From: Desulfosediminicola ganghwensis
GTDB lineage: Bacteria; Desulfobacterota; Desulfobulbia; Desulfobulbales; Desulfocapsaceae
Direction of reading: 5' to 3'
DNA length: 64,000 nt
NCBI RefSeq assembly: GCF_005116675.2
Contig: NZ_CP050699.1
Location: 4,054,001 to 4,118,000 of the forward strand
Shown here: one piece after another, positions 17,299 to 26,557 of the stretch
Layout: each line of letters begins with the position of its first letter
Numbering within the stretch: the stretch's first letter is position 1
Notes under the pieces: model-generated
Seen by the model: the letters and a program-made list of their open reading frames with translations, nothing else
What the model was told of the DNA's origin: nothing
The model's database searches: none
Program-made: the position numbers and the translations under genes

Positions 17299-19257
17299 TT
17301 ATACATCTTCCAGTGCCCGTCTGTCTGCCATATCCATCAGAACCCGCTCCTGCCCCTTGTCGATACCAAGTTGCATTCTTTTTTTGTCTATGTGGGCAAT
17401 CATCAACCGCGCCATGGCTATAGGGTCATCTGCAAATCCCCACTTTCCAAAACCTTTGGTTTCAAGTTCGCTGAAAAGATGTTTTTCGAATTTAGTACCC
17501 TTAGTCATCGGGAAAGTATGCCCAAACACCGTATAAACACCTGAAGCGACAAAGTACTGACCAATTGCAATCGCTTTCTCGCTCATCCATTCCGGAGCAC
17601 AGCCGGCTGCCGGTAAATCCGCAATGGAATTACCCAGCCCGCCTGTCTTAACCATTTCTGCCAGAATCATCAGTATTCGCGAATTATCCACGCAAGCACC
17701 AAGTCCTAAAACAGGTGGAATCCCAACGGTTTCACAAACTTCAGCCAAGCCTGGCCCCGCCAGGGCTGCAGCGCCCGGGGTAGTAAGCCCTGCCTTGGCC
17801 AGCGCTATCTGGGAACAACCTGTCTGCACGACCAGTACATCATTCTTGATAAGCTCTTTCACCAGTTCTACATGCGAGAAATCCTGTTTTGAACGAGGAT
17901 TGGTGCAGCCCACCACTCCGGCTGCTCCCCTGATGCGACCATTGATTATATTTGCGTTCAGCGGCTCATATCCGCTCCGAAACGAGCCTCCGAGCATATA
18001 TTTAATGTATTCGTTTGAAAATCCGTGAATTCCCTTGGCAGTATTTCTCGGAATCTGAATTTCTTTGGACCTTTGTTTAAAGCGGCTTATCGCCTGAATA
18101 ATTATCTCGTCAGTACATTCGAGCGGAGCATGCTCGTTCATTTCGATATGCCGGGCACCTTCAATTTTTGCTCTGTAATTGGTTGTAATAAATACTGTGT
18201 CGTAGCATTCACAGACTCTTTGAAGATCCTGTTTGATACATTGCACATCGACGGTCATGGCGTCAACGGCGCCAGACACGAGCACTGCTTCTGTGGAGGA
18301 AAAGTTCCCTGCATGGGGAATGCCGTGTCTCGAAAGCACATCAAGGCCAGAACAGCACATTCCCACCAGGTTTATCCCCTTCGCACCAGCCTCTACCGCC
18401 TTCTTGTTCAGAGTGGGAGAGCCTGCTGAGACAATCATTGATTCCAGCAGAATCGGCTCATGGCCATGAACGATGATATTAACCTGATCTTCTTTCAAGA
18501 CCCCCATATCCACCTCAACCTCCACCGGAGCTGGGGTACCGAAAAGAATATCTGAGATATCCGTCGACACCATTGAGCCACCCCAACCGTCGGCAAGCGC
18601 AGTCCTTGAAATCTGTTTGGTCAGATTCTCGTAATCCTGATCGACACCGATCGCGGTACGATGCATCATCTCCATAATTTCACGCATTGCACCACGGGGC
18701 ACAATGCCCTCCTGCCTCCACGTCTCAAGGGTTTCGGGTGGGACACGTTTAACAAGTGGAATCTCGCCATCAACCTGGGTATAGGTCCGCTCCAACTCTT
18801 TGTAGAGATCCTTTGCTATGTCAAGCAATGGCCGGTTTTCGGTTGGAATTTCAAGAGACTCTGCAACTTCACGCAATTTGATTGGATCTTTGATCTCAAA
18901 ATCTTTTACGGTACCTTCAATTACTCCACGAAACAGGTCAAGCATCGCCATGCCATGATCTGTATGAGCCGCTGTTCCCGCAGCAACCATTCGGCCAAAG
19001 TTTCTGGCTACAATTGTGTCTATGGTTGCGCCACAAATACCGACCCTGGAGTACGGGTCTTTGGTGTTCAGCCGACATGGTCCCATGGAGCAGTTCTTAC
19101 AACATGCAGAATCACTACCAATAGGACATGGACGCATGTTCTCTGCCCGATCAAAAAACAACTCTACACCATCTTTCCTGGCTTTAACGATCATCTGCTG
19201 TGTAGAATCACAGGTTGTAATATCTTCAGGCCGAATCAGTTCTTTGAGCTTCGCCAT
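17299..19257 (-). CDS. cooS: Anaerobic Ni-Fe carbon monoxide dehydrogenase (orphan copy)
   Basis: This 652-residue CooS-type catalytic subunit interconverts CO and CO2. The B-cluster motif CPIG...CCKNCSMGPCR lies at about 43-62, and C-cluster ligands are recognisable in order: HGHEP, CCSGLD, VQCIKQD, VVGCTNPRS, QTGCSQIALAKAGL and GACVDNSR. Only one cysteine is obvious at the N-terminal D-cluster site. It is separate from the acetyl-CoA synthase operon (copy at 26558) and follows a CooC gene after an 876-base gap. It could serve CO oxidation, a distinct ferredoxin-linked role or a backup. A GGAGG ribosome site lies just ahead of the ATG. Confidence 0.96.
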   Translation of the reverse strand: MAKLKELIRPEDITTCDSTQQMIVKARKDGVELFFDRAENMRPCPIGSDSACCKNCSMGPCRLNTKDPYSRVGICGATIDTIVARNFGRMVAAGTAAHTDHGMAMLDLFRGVIEGTVKDFEIKDPIKLREVAESLEIPTENRPLLDIAKDLYKELERTYTQVDGEIPLVKRVPPETLETWRQEGIVPRGAMREIMEMMHRTAIGVDQDYENLTKQISRTALADGWGGSMVSTDISDILFGTPAPVEVEVDMGVLKEDQVNIIVHGHEPILLESMIVSAGSPTLNKKAVEAGAKGINLVGMCCSGLDVLSRHGIPHAGNFSSTEAVLVSGAVDAMTVDVQCIKQDLQRVCECYDTVFITTNYRAKIEGARHIEMNEHAPLECTDEIIIQAISRFKQRSKEIQIPRNTAKGIHGFSNEYIKYMLGGSFRSGYEPLNANIINGRIRGAAGVVGCTNPRSKQDFSHVELVKELIKNDVLVVQTGCSQIALAKAGLTTPGAAALAGPGLAEVCETVGIPPVLGLGACVDNSRILMILAEMVKTGGLGNSIADLPAAGCAPEWMSEKAIAIGQYFVASGVYTVFGHTFPMTKGTKFEKHLFSELETKGFGKWGFADDPIAMARLMIAHIDKKRMQLGIDKGQERVLMDMADRRALEDV

Positions 19258-20133
19258 ACTGCCTCCGATGTAAATAAGTTGGTATACGTCTCATTGTTCC
19301 GACAAATCGCCAACGCTGATCTGGCGTGATGTCTAGTCTACGTCACTGTGTTACACATCAAGAGTCTGCTAAGACATTGTTACGGCAGTGAGATCTAATC
19401 ACATTTGGCACTAGGAATCATTCCCACCTACCCAAATTTATACCTCCACATAGTGGCAGTGTCAATAGTTACTGAACACATTTAACTGGTATTCCGAAAC
19501 TTTCCTTAATTGCAGCATGACCAATGAGGGCCCACTCCCTTCATTGCTGCCCAGACCAGCTGATAATTAAGTGTAAAAGAAAGAGTATGAATAATCCAAG
19601 TGTCCAGTAAAAATTTCCTCTCTATGAAGATGCTGTGGGCTCGGAGGATTTTTACTGTATCTCAATTTGGTCGTTTCAATGCAAAGGAAGTATGAAATCA
19701 GCGCTATGAGTCGGCTAAAGTGGGTTTTCTACCAGGATATTTATTGCTGTATCTCCAACGGATACCAATGATCAATCATTAAGTGAGGATTGATCATATA
19801 AGGAATAATTGTAAAATATGATTACCGCTAAAACTTCGTTTCAAGGAATGAGGCGTGAGGAGTAACAGCTTAATGCTATAACGATTCATGGGATTGGTCA
19901 CTTGCCAATCGGTCGCGTCTCACAGCTCACATCTGTCACCTAACTTTCTAAGCTGACGATTATGAGAAAACCGATTGTAAGATTGACTGAATCTTTATGA
20001 GAAAAGAGACCTGAAAAAAGGCAGCTCTGCGCAGGGGAAAATCTGGAAAATTCGAGGATGACTCCAGCAGATTATCTATGAAATCTGCTGGAGTCACATC
20101 TGGAAATAGCTTGAGAAGATATTCGGGCCGGTA
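19258..20133. other. Long intergenic region upstream of orphan CODH
   Basis: I see no gene. A 10+10 base inverted repeat (ATGATCAATC...GATTGATCAT) lies at 19768-19797. A GAGGCGTGAGGAGTAAC stretch at 19850 and a CGCGTCTCACAGCTC stretch near 19913 look like another copy of the dispersed intergenic repeat. The promoter of the CODH gene should lie near the left end. A strong stem-loop near the right end is listed separately. Confidence 0.5.
20059..20096 (-). terminator. Long hairpin downstream of cooC copy 2
   Basis: A perfect 15-base stem, TGACTCCAGCAGATT with AATCTGCTGGAGTCA, has an eight-base loop and lies 38 bases after the cooC stop. It lacks a clear T-run. Confidence 0.65.
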
Positions 20134-20919
20134 CTAATTTTTAGCGTAGCCCTGCAGTGTTTCTGCTATATCAAGGAGCTCCTGGGGGACATCATTGATG
20201 GTGGCATCAAAAGGCCTTCGTCCCATTCGGTCCGCTTTAACTATTTCATCATGCTCAGGAATACAACCCAGCAATGGAAAGTCCGGCAGAGACTCCCGGA
20301 TCAGTTCTATATCTTCTTCACTTCGAACCCGGTTGCCTAAGATAACAATATTCTTTATGCCGATGTCTTCGCCGAGCTTACGGATTTTATGGGCCGCATT
20401 CCTACTGCGTGCGCCAGGGTTTACAACTACAACCAATGCGTCAACCGAACCTGAAGTTGCCCGGCCAAGATGCTCGACCCCGGCCTCCATGTCCATTAAC
20501 ACAATCTCATCCCTGAACAGTACCAGGTGATTCATCAATGCTTTTAAAATTGTACTCTCAGGACAGATACACCCGGAACCACCACTCTGAACAGTTCCCA
20601 TAACCAGCAGTTTGACGCCATCCTTTTCTTTTGAGAAACGATCCGGAATATCGTCAACTTTTGGGTTCAAGGTAAAAAAACCACCCATGGTTCCAGGTTT
20701 GGCCCCAGTGCGCTCTGAGATAAGATCAGAAAGCTCAGCGATAGGTGTGATCGGTTCTTCCTCCGGGATGCCCAAACCCGCAGCCAGATTCGCCACCGGG
20801 TCTGCGTCTATGGCGATCACCCTGTTCTTTCCCCCAGCGGCCAGGCAACGGGCCAGTAATGCAGTTACCGTAGTTTTTCCCACGCCACCTTTACCGCCAA
20901 CAGCTATTTTCAAGCCCAC
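20134..20919 (-). CDS. cooC: CooC-type CODH maturation ATPase (copy 2)
   Basis: This 261-residue SIMIBI ATPase is similar in layout to the copy at 12090. It begins with GGKGGVGKTTV, then VIAIDADPVANLAAGLG, a central CxC (GCICPES) that would bind nickel or zinc between two subunits, and the switch segment LMDMEAGVEHLGR. It lies between the acs operon and the orphan CODH, all on the minus strand, so it probably matures one or both CODH enzymes. Having two CooC and two CODH genes suggests pairing, but which serves which cannot be read from the sequence. Confidence 0.93.
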   Translation of the reverse strand: MGLKIAVGGKGGVGKTTVTALLARCLAAGGKNRVIAIDADPVANLAAGLGIPEEEPITPIAELSDLISERTGAKPGTMGGFFTLNPKVDDIPDRFSKEKDGVKLLVMGTVQSGGSGCICPESTILKALMNHLVLFRDEIVLMDMEAGVEHLGRATSGSVDALVVVVNPGARSRNAAHKIRKLGEDIGIKNIVILGNRVRSEEDIELIRESLPDFPLLGCIPEHDEIVKADRMGRRPFDATINDVPQELLDIAETLQGYAKN

Positions 20920-21286
20920 GTCGATTCTCCTGTAGAGATAATTTGATCCGGCACCATTCGCATATATTCAGGTTCCGGCTTGATATCATGCAACCACTCC
21001 AAGTCCGCTTTTTCATCAGTTCAGACAGTGTCAGACGTGAAATCTTCGGCTGTAGAACTCAGCATACTAGGGAATGCGAGTTTGTACCCATTGGAATGCT
21101 TACCTGTTTACTTCTAAAATACGCAAGAAACTTAGACAATATTTACTGTCTCTAAGAGCGTTTCAGTACATCTCAGGTGAACATTGGGTATACATTAAAC
21201 ACGTCTTCAATTTCAATTGGCAAGAACCACCCAGACACAATACACATAAAAAAATCGGTAGAGCCCCTGATCAAAATCCAGTTCTG
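20920..21286. other. Gap without a gene
   Basis: About 370 bases of AT-rich sequence hold no supported gene or strong hairpin. It presumably contains the promoter of the leftward cooC. Confidence 0.4.
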
Positions 21287-21574
21287 TTAGTTCTCTTTAA
21301 TAATCTTGCCATTCCCGTCAACCAGGGTTACCAGGAAGTTATTTTTGTGTGCTACGTCGTTCAATTCCTCAACATGGACAGCCTGCACTTCATATTTTTT
21401 ACCCTTTTCACGGGGTATGGAAAGGAAGCAATCGTTGGCTTCATCCTTGGTTTTAAAGGCCGGGATAAAGTTCACGTCTTTATCCTGATCGTAGAGACCG
21501 AGATAACTTTCTTCAGTTCCCACTTTATCGACATATACGTATACCCACTCGTCAGACTGCTTATCAGAGGTCAT
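21287..21574 (-). CDS. Small hypothetical protein
   Basis: This 95-residue acidic soluble protein begins MTSDKQSDEWVYVYVDK. It has an alternating strand-helix pattern with FIPAFKTKDEANDCFLSIP in the middle, but I cannot assign a family. A GGAG site lies upstream of the ATG. It follows the acs operon on the same strand but is separated from it by a strong terminator, so it is likely its own unit. Confidence 0.65.
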   Translation of the reverse strand: MTSDKQSDEWVYVYVDKVGTEESYLGLYDQDKDVNFIPAFKTKDEANDCFLSIPREKGKKYEVQAVHVEELNDVAHKNNFLVTLVDGNGKIIKEN

Positions 21575-21753
21575 TTTTAGCTCCGTTGAACATATCAGTT
21601 TGATATCTTGCCTTTTCCACGATGATAGATCAGCCGGAATTTCTCACGATAAATTCCGGCTGGTGCTACCGCTATCCTAATACATCTGAACCGTTCAGGA
21701 AATTGGTAATAGTATATAGTGCATTTGTCAACTTGCCACCCTGTTTCAAAATA

Positions 21754-21788
21754 AAAAAGCCCCGCTCTAAAAAGAGCGGGGCTTTTTT
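21754..21788 (-). terminator. Strong terminator at the end of the acs operon
   Basis: AAAAAAGCCCCGCTCT pairs perfectly with AGAGCGGGGCTTTTTT around a four-A loop. It has A- and T-runs on both sides, so it works in either direction. It ends the acsV-to-acsE transcript. Confidence 0.92.
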
Positions 21789-21809
21789 ACCATATCTTTC
21801 CGGAAATAT

Positions 21810-22700
21810 TTAGATATCCAGATAAGAATCAGAGAACAGGTTCTCACCGGTGATTACCCTCACGGTCTTCACGTAATCACCAAGTTCTTTGCTCAGGGTG
21901 GATGGATCAGGAGCGGTTCCGTCCATGGCCTGATGAACAACATCAACGATATCAGGACGCTGGCCCTTAGCAACTGCGGTAAGGCCATCATCGAGAGGAT
22001 CGGAGATAACAGACTTCATGCCGTAACGCTCAAGCATGATCATATAGGTGGTATTGAGAATAGGACGAAGCTCTACAGGAGGTCCATTGGAGATGTTTGA
22101 AAGACCACAGGTAGACATTGCGCCAGGAGCTATGTCTTCGAGCATCATCTGGAAGTTCAACAGACTCATACACTGCTGCTGCTGAATATTCACTGGAGTA
22201 ACGATACCATCAACCCAGATTTTCTCATTTGGAATTCCTGCCTCATTTGCAGCGTAAAGCAGTTCAACACAGAGAGCGGCGCGCTCATTCTCATCACGTG
22301 GCAGGCCATCCGGTCCCCACATCAGGGCAACGATGTCAGCCTCGTACTTGGCAGCCATCGGTAACATTGCATTATATCGCTCCGGACGAGCCATGATAGA
22401 GTTGACGATATGTGGCTTGGCACATGGCTTCAACACTTTCAGTCCTTCTTCAATGGCCTGTATATTGGAAGTATCGAGAAGCAGCGGAATCTCAGGAATT
22501 ACTTCCTGCACGACCTGGCATACCCATGGCATCAGCTCATGTCCGTCCTTCTTGGCCGGTCCGAGATTGATGTCAACGTAATCCATTCCTTTCTCTTTCT
22601 GCTCGAGAGCTTCTTCCTGGATTGGTTTCGGATCGCGCTCCTTGAATGCTCTTCCTATTTTAGTGGAAATAACATTCAAGCTTTCACCAAAAAGAATCAT
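21810..22700 (-). CDS. acsE: Methyl-THF:corrinoid iron-sulfur protein methyltransferase
   Basis: This 296-residue TIM-barrel pterin-binding protein moves the methyl group from 5-methyl-THF to the cobalt of the corrinoid iron-sulfur protein. Family features are the N-terminal MILFGESLNVI strand, YVDINLGPAKKDG, LLLDTSNIQAIEEGLK, IVNSIMA and GLSNISNG, which line the pterin pocket in AcsE. It is about 30 residues longer than the Moorella enzyme at the C-terminus. It is the last gene of the acs operon, 148 bases after acsC, with a strong hairpin in the gap. Confidence 0.95.
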   Translation of the reverse strand: MILFGESLNVISTKIGRAFKERDPKPIQEEALEQKEKGMDYVDINLGPAKKDGHELMPWVCQVVQEVIPEIPLLLDTSNIQAIEEGLKVLKPCAKPHIVNSIMARPERYNAMLPMAAKYEADIVALMWGPDGLPRDENERAALCVELLYAANEAGIPNEKIWVDGIVTPVNIQQQQCMSLLNFQMMLEDIAPGAMSTCGLSNISNGPPVELRPILNTTYMIMLERYGMKSVISDPLDDGLTAVAKGQRPDIVDVVHQAMDGTAPDPSTLSKELGDYVKTVRVITGENLFSDSYLDI

Positions 22701-22800
22701 TGTACTCCTCCGTAACTGAGTTCGTAATCAATATTCCAAAGTTAATCTGGAATATTTATCATCAGCGGTAGCCTCTACATAGCTTCCCACCAGGATTGTC

Positions 22801-22828
22801 ACTCTGCCGGTTCGAGAACCGGCAGAGT
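22801..22828 (-). other. Intercistronic hairpin between acsC and acsE
   Basis: ACTCTGCCGGTTC pairs perfectly with GAACCGGCAGAGT. There is no T-run, so it looks like an mRNA-stabilising or processing element rather than a full terminator. Confidence 0.7.
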
Positions 22829-22848
22829 GCGTCACCAATTATCACCAA

Positions 22849-24192
22849 TTAAACACGTGCTTTCAGAAAACCTGCTAAATGGGCCGATTCTCTTGGACCT
22901 ACTGTAATTTTCCAACCGGAAAGTTCTTCCTCAACGTCACCTGCGATAGCAGCAGCGTAACCAGGAATAACCAATTCCTGATGCTTGACTTTGTCCATAA
23001 TTCCGCACTTCTTCACGAACATACCAACATCATCACCACCAAACTTGCCGGCCGCCCATGCTGTAAGAACTGACAGACCTTCCGCATCCTTGATAAGCAG
23101 CCATGCGGGCACCTTACTCGCTTCAATCTCACCGGAAACGATGAAGTAGGTAAGAGCAAAGTTGGTTGTTACCAGTACAGGCGAATTGTCATCCGGGTTG
23201 CCGATCGGGTAAATACCTTCGGTTACGGTCATAGGCCGCTGAGGATCGGTGAAGATATTCAATCGTTCCAGGAGCAGCGGGAAAATAACCTCGGTCTCCA
23301 GGCTGGAGAGCACGACAATACCGGCATACTTGGAAACAAACATACCGGCAACCAGTGCTTCCATATCGGAGTTTGATGCCATCTCGGATGCAAATACGAT
23401 GGTCGGGAACCCGAGGGAACGGTTGGTGTCTTTGAGCGCGGCGCGACGGATAGCGACCTGATCTTCCAGGGCCTGCTTCAGCTCACGACTTCCGGAATCA
23501 ATGACCAGATCCTTGAGCCCCATACCGGTAAGTTTATCGGTAAGAGCTATAATGCCGTCGATGGAATCAGCCTTAACAGCCAATGGCAGATCGTTATCAA
23601 GCGCGATCTTACCCAATTCATCTGCATTTGCCTCAGTTGCTGCATAAATTAGCGGTCTCTTGAAGGCGGACGTTGCTACTGCCGCCTCAATGGCTGCGAC
23701 ATCTTCACTCATGAGGATCAGGTTGAACTCAGAGGTCTCTGCAATCTGTTTGGCAAGAGCTGCAAAAGCAACGCTATCACCATTAACATCCTTCAATGCA
23801 ACCAGCTCAGGACGCAGATTCAGACCAACACGCTCATATTGCAACGCGTTCCAGGCCTTCATTTTAGCTTCCACCTCGGCCGCATCGGTGTCTGAGGTGA
23901 TGGTTCCCGCAAACATGGTCGGGTTGAAAAATGTTTTTTCATGCCGGAACATGACAGTTTCACCACCGGTGGTCGCCTTACGCACACCCTGGCCAACAAC
24001 AACAGGACGAATTGGTGGTGCGGAAGCCTCCGCCAGCTGAGCACGGGCCTCATCGGATACGTATGGGCAGGAATCAAGCTCGGCCTTACCGGAAGCGAGA
24101 TTCATTGCAAACGCCAGACAGGTAGGAACGCCACATTCCTTACAATTGGTCTTGGGCAGGAGTTTGAATATCTGTATACCTGTTAACGCCAT
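22849..24192 (-). CDS. acsC: Corrinoid iron-sulfur protein large (gamma) subunit
   Basis: This 447-residue CdhE/AcsC-type protein carries methyl-cobamide between AcsE and acetyl-CoA synthase. The N-terminal four-cysteine iron-sulfur site is present at residues 17, 20, 25 and 42 (NCKECGVPTC...SC), followed by a TIM-barrel core and the C-terminal cobamide-binding region. Length and layout are normal. It is expressed with its partner acsD (28662), between acsB and acsE; flanking hairpins may set the relative amounts. Confidence 0.96.
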   Translation of the reverse strand: MALTGIQIFKLLPKTNCKECGVPTCLAFAMNLASGKAELDSCPYVSDEARAQLAEASAPPIRPVVVGQGVRKATTGGETVMFRHEKTFFNPTMFAGTITSDTDAAEVEAKMKAWNALQYERVGLNLRPELVALKDVNGDSVAFAALAKQIAETSEFNLILMSEDVAAIEAAVATSAFKRPLIYAATEANADELGKIALDNDLPLAVKADSIDGIIALTDKLTGMGLKDLVIDSGSRELKQALEDQVAIRRAALKDTNRSLGFPTIVFASEMASNSDMEALVAGMFVSKYAGIVVLSSLETEVIFPLLLERLNIFTDPQRPMTVTEGIYPIGNPDDNSPVLVTTNFALTYFIVSGEIEASKVPAWLLIKDAEGLSVLTAWAAGKFGGDDVGMFVKKCGIMDKVKHQELVIPGYAAAIAGDVEEELSGWKITVGPRESAHLAGFLKARV

Positions 24193-24236
24193 TTGTTTTT
24201 TCTCCTTGTCTATATGTCCACACAGACTTCAGTGGC

Positions 24237-24272
24237 CAGCCACTTCGGATAACATATCATACGAAGTGGCTG
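24237..24272 (-). other. Intercistronic hairpin between acsB and acsC
   Basis: CAGCCACTTCG pairs perfectly with CGAAGTGGCTG around a 14-base loop, with no T-run. It is similar in position to the hairpin at 22801. Confidence 0.7.
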
Positions 24273-24290
24273 AACCGTCTGCGAAAATAA

Positions 24291-26504
24291 TTAGCCAATC
24301 AGCGGATCCATGCTCAGTGCAGGGTGTCCTTTCTCCTGAAGCCATGGCATGATCTCGTCCTCAGTGATACCCACGGTCTCATCGGCGATCATATCCGCAA
24401 AATTCTTCACGCCCATCTCTTCGCCTCTGGCGTTCAGTCTATCACGAATCTCATCTTTCAGGATCTTAGGCATCCAGACCATTCTCAGGATACCACCATC
24501 ACCAAGGATAAACTTCTTCTGGGTAATGTTGAACTTGGAGTGGCCAACAAAACCAGGTGAAGAAGCACCACCGCCCATAACACCGGCCAGAGTGGTGAAT
24601 TTCATACCCGATGGAGTCTCGCCAGCATAGTCACGTCCAACAGTCATGATGCCGTTACAGCTTGGCAACATGGCGGCGATACACTCACAACAACCACAGG
24701 TGGTCATAGGAGCTTGAACCATGGAATAGAAGTTATAGGTATCGACGGCGCCTTTGGATGCGATCTTGATGAACTCATCTACACCCTCGAAACGTCCCAG
24801 TACCGGATCGAGAACCTTGCCTTTCTTGATCGGCTGGTTCGGACCGGTGGGGTTGATTTCGTAGGAAGCTTTACAGTCCATCCAGTTATAGGCACCACAG
24901 AGACCTGTACGCTCAGGACTTACGGTACAAACGTGGCTTGGGGCAAAAGACTGACAGAGACTACAGCTGTAGAAGGTCTCGACATCTTCATCGGTCATAG
25001 TGTCTACACGCTCGTCACGCATCTTGTACTCGGCACGTGCACGGGTAGTCATCTCATCAACATCTTTCTGATTGGTGAAAAGAGTAACCTGAACCTTGTC
25101 GACGATCTTCTGAAAATCCTGATGGAACTTGGCATGCAGTACCACACCGATATCCTTCAGAGTGAAGCCCTTGTCGATGGCAGCCTTGCTGATACGTACC
25201 CAGGAGATATCTCTCTGGCCGATATGCATGATACCCTGGATATAGTTTACAAGGTGATGGATCTGACGTTCCATAATCGGCTCGAAATCAGGCTGGAACT
25301 CACGACCGGCAATCTGTACATAGATGCCCAGCGGCAGAGTGTCACCCTCTTTCATATCGCCGATGTCCGGTCCGACAACTTCAACCTTGCCATCTTCGAT
25401 ATCTTTCATGTCGGCCAGTTTCACCAGCTCGGTACACTGAGTCTTACCACCACCCATCTGACCGAACAGATCTGCGCCACGTACACGCTCGCCCTCAAAT
25501 GCAGGACCAAACGCACATGGAATGTCGATCTCGGTGATGTTGATCTTCAGACCGCGAACCTCAACGGACTTCTGACAGATCTCATCATGGGGAACGTTGG
25601 CGACAACATGCTCGTAGGTACAGATACCCGTTGGCAGAATCTCAGGGATATCAGTATCGGCCAGAGTCGGGAAGCCCCAGTTAACACAACCGGCGGCGGC
25701 AACGGCCCACTCTGTTCCGACATCACCAAGGGCATTAACAAAAGCGAAAACACGCTCTTTGTTGTACATCAGCATCTTGCGGAAATCACCAGGCTGAACA
25801 CCACCAAAGGCCATTGCTGCCCTGTTGGCGAAACCAAGTGCGAAGACGGCCGAAGAAATATCAGGGCCAAAAGGTACGATACGGGTATTCCAACCTACCT
25901 GCATACCAGCTTCGACACACTGCTCAACCGCTGTTTTTCCGTAATGGTTTGCCGCACAGAAGATATACAGAGACTTCTTCTGGTAATCTTCAATGATCAT
26001 CTTGGCAGTCTCAGCATTTGGGGCTGCACCAACGATAGCTGCAAAACCCGGTGCAGAACCATCAACAAACTCAACACCACGCTTTCTAAGAATGGTATCG
26101 TCAGCAGGACCGACCCAGATCTTTCCAGCCTCTGTATCGGGATCTTCTGTAAAGGTATAGAAATCTGGCTCATTCAGAATACGAATGGCTTCTTTAATCT
26201 CATAAGCGAAGATACCGGCCATACCGGCATCCAGCAGGGGTCCGAGATATGGCAGATGATTGGCGCCTTTCAGATGCGGTGGCAACAATCCACGGGCAAA
26301 CGCCAGAGGCTTCTTCAGATCCTCGAGTGTCTCACATTTCATACCTGTGAGAGAATAGATGACCGGCAGATAATAAGCAGTGTTTCCGAAACCGATTTTG
26401 GTAGATGCATCGTAAGTCTGGAGAGCTCTTTCAAGTTCGCCCTCAACCTGTGATACGACTTTATAGCCGCCCTGTATCGCTGCAAAAGCTACTAATCTAG
26501 ACAT
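24291..26504 (-). CDS. acsB: CO-methylating acetyl-CoA synthase
   Basis: This 737-residue protein is the full-length bacterial form with the N-terminal CODH-binding domain. It joins CO, the methyl group and CoA. A-cluster ligands are seen as CSLCQSFAPSHVC at about 513-522 and CGCCECI at about 602-607, the latter being the Cys-Gly-Cys that holds the nickel sites. The N-terminal region and middle domain match the family throughout. It lies between CODH (26558) and acsC. A ribosome site AGGAGG precedes the ATG. Confidence 0.97.
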   Translation of the reverse strand: MSRLVAFAAIQGGYKVVSQVEGELERALQTYDASTKIGFGNTAYYLPVIYSLTGMKCETLEDLKKPLAFARGLLPPHLKGANHLPYLGPLLDAGMAGIFAYEIKEAIRILNEPDFYTFTEDPDTEAGKIWVGPADDTILRKRGVEFVDGSAPGFAAIVGAAPNAETAKMIIEDYQKKSLYIFCAANHYGKTAVEQCVEAGMQVGWNTRIVPFGPDISSAVFALGFANRAAMAFGGVQPGDFRKMLMYNKERVFAFVNALGDVGTEWAVAAAGCVNWGFPTLADTDIPEILPTGICTYEHVVANVPHDEICQKSVEVRGLKINITEIDIPCAFGPAFEGERVRGADLFGQMGGGKTQCTELVKLADMKDIEDGKVEVVGPDIGDMKEGDTLPLGIYVQIAGREFQPDFEPIMERQIHHLVNYIQGIMHIGQRDISWVRISKAAIDKGFTLKDIGVVLHAKFHQDFQKIVDKVQVTLFTNQKDVDEMTTRARAEYKMRDERVDTMTDEDVETFYSCSLCQSFAPSHVCTVSPERTGLCGAYNWMDCKASYEINPTGPNQPIKKGKVLDPVLGRFEGVDEFIKIASKGAVDTYNFYSMVQAPMTTCGCCECIAAMLPSCNGIMTVGRDYAGETPSGMKFTTLAGVMGGGASSPGFVGHSKFNITQKKFILGDGGILRMVWMPKILKDEIRDRLNARGEEMGVKNFADMIADETVGITEDEIMPWLQEKGHPALSMDPLIG

Positions 26505-26557
26505 GCTTTCCTCCTTCTTTGAGGATTAATTTATCACGTGTTCGTCAACTTCGAATG

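Noticed and set aside
24714-26453. A 579-residue open frame on the plus strand
   Set aside because: It lies entirely antisense to acsB, which has complete catalytic motifs; the frame is a product of codon bias.
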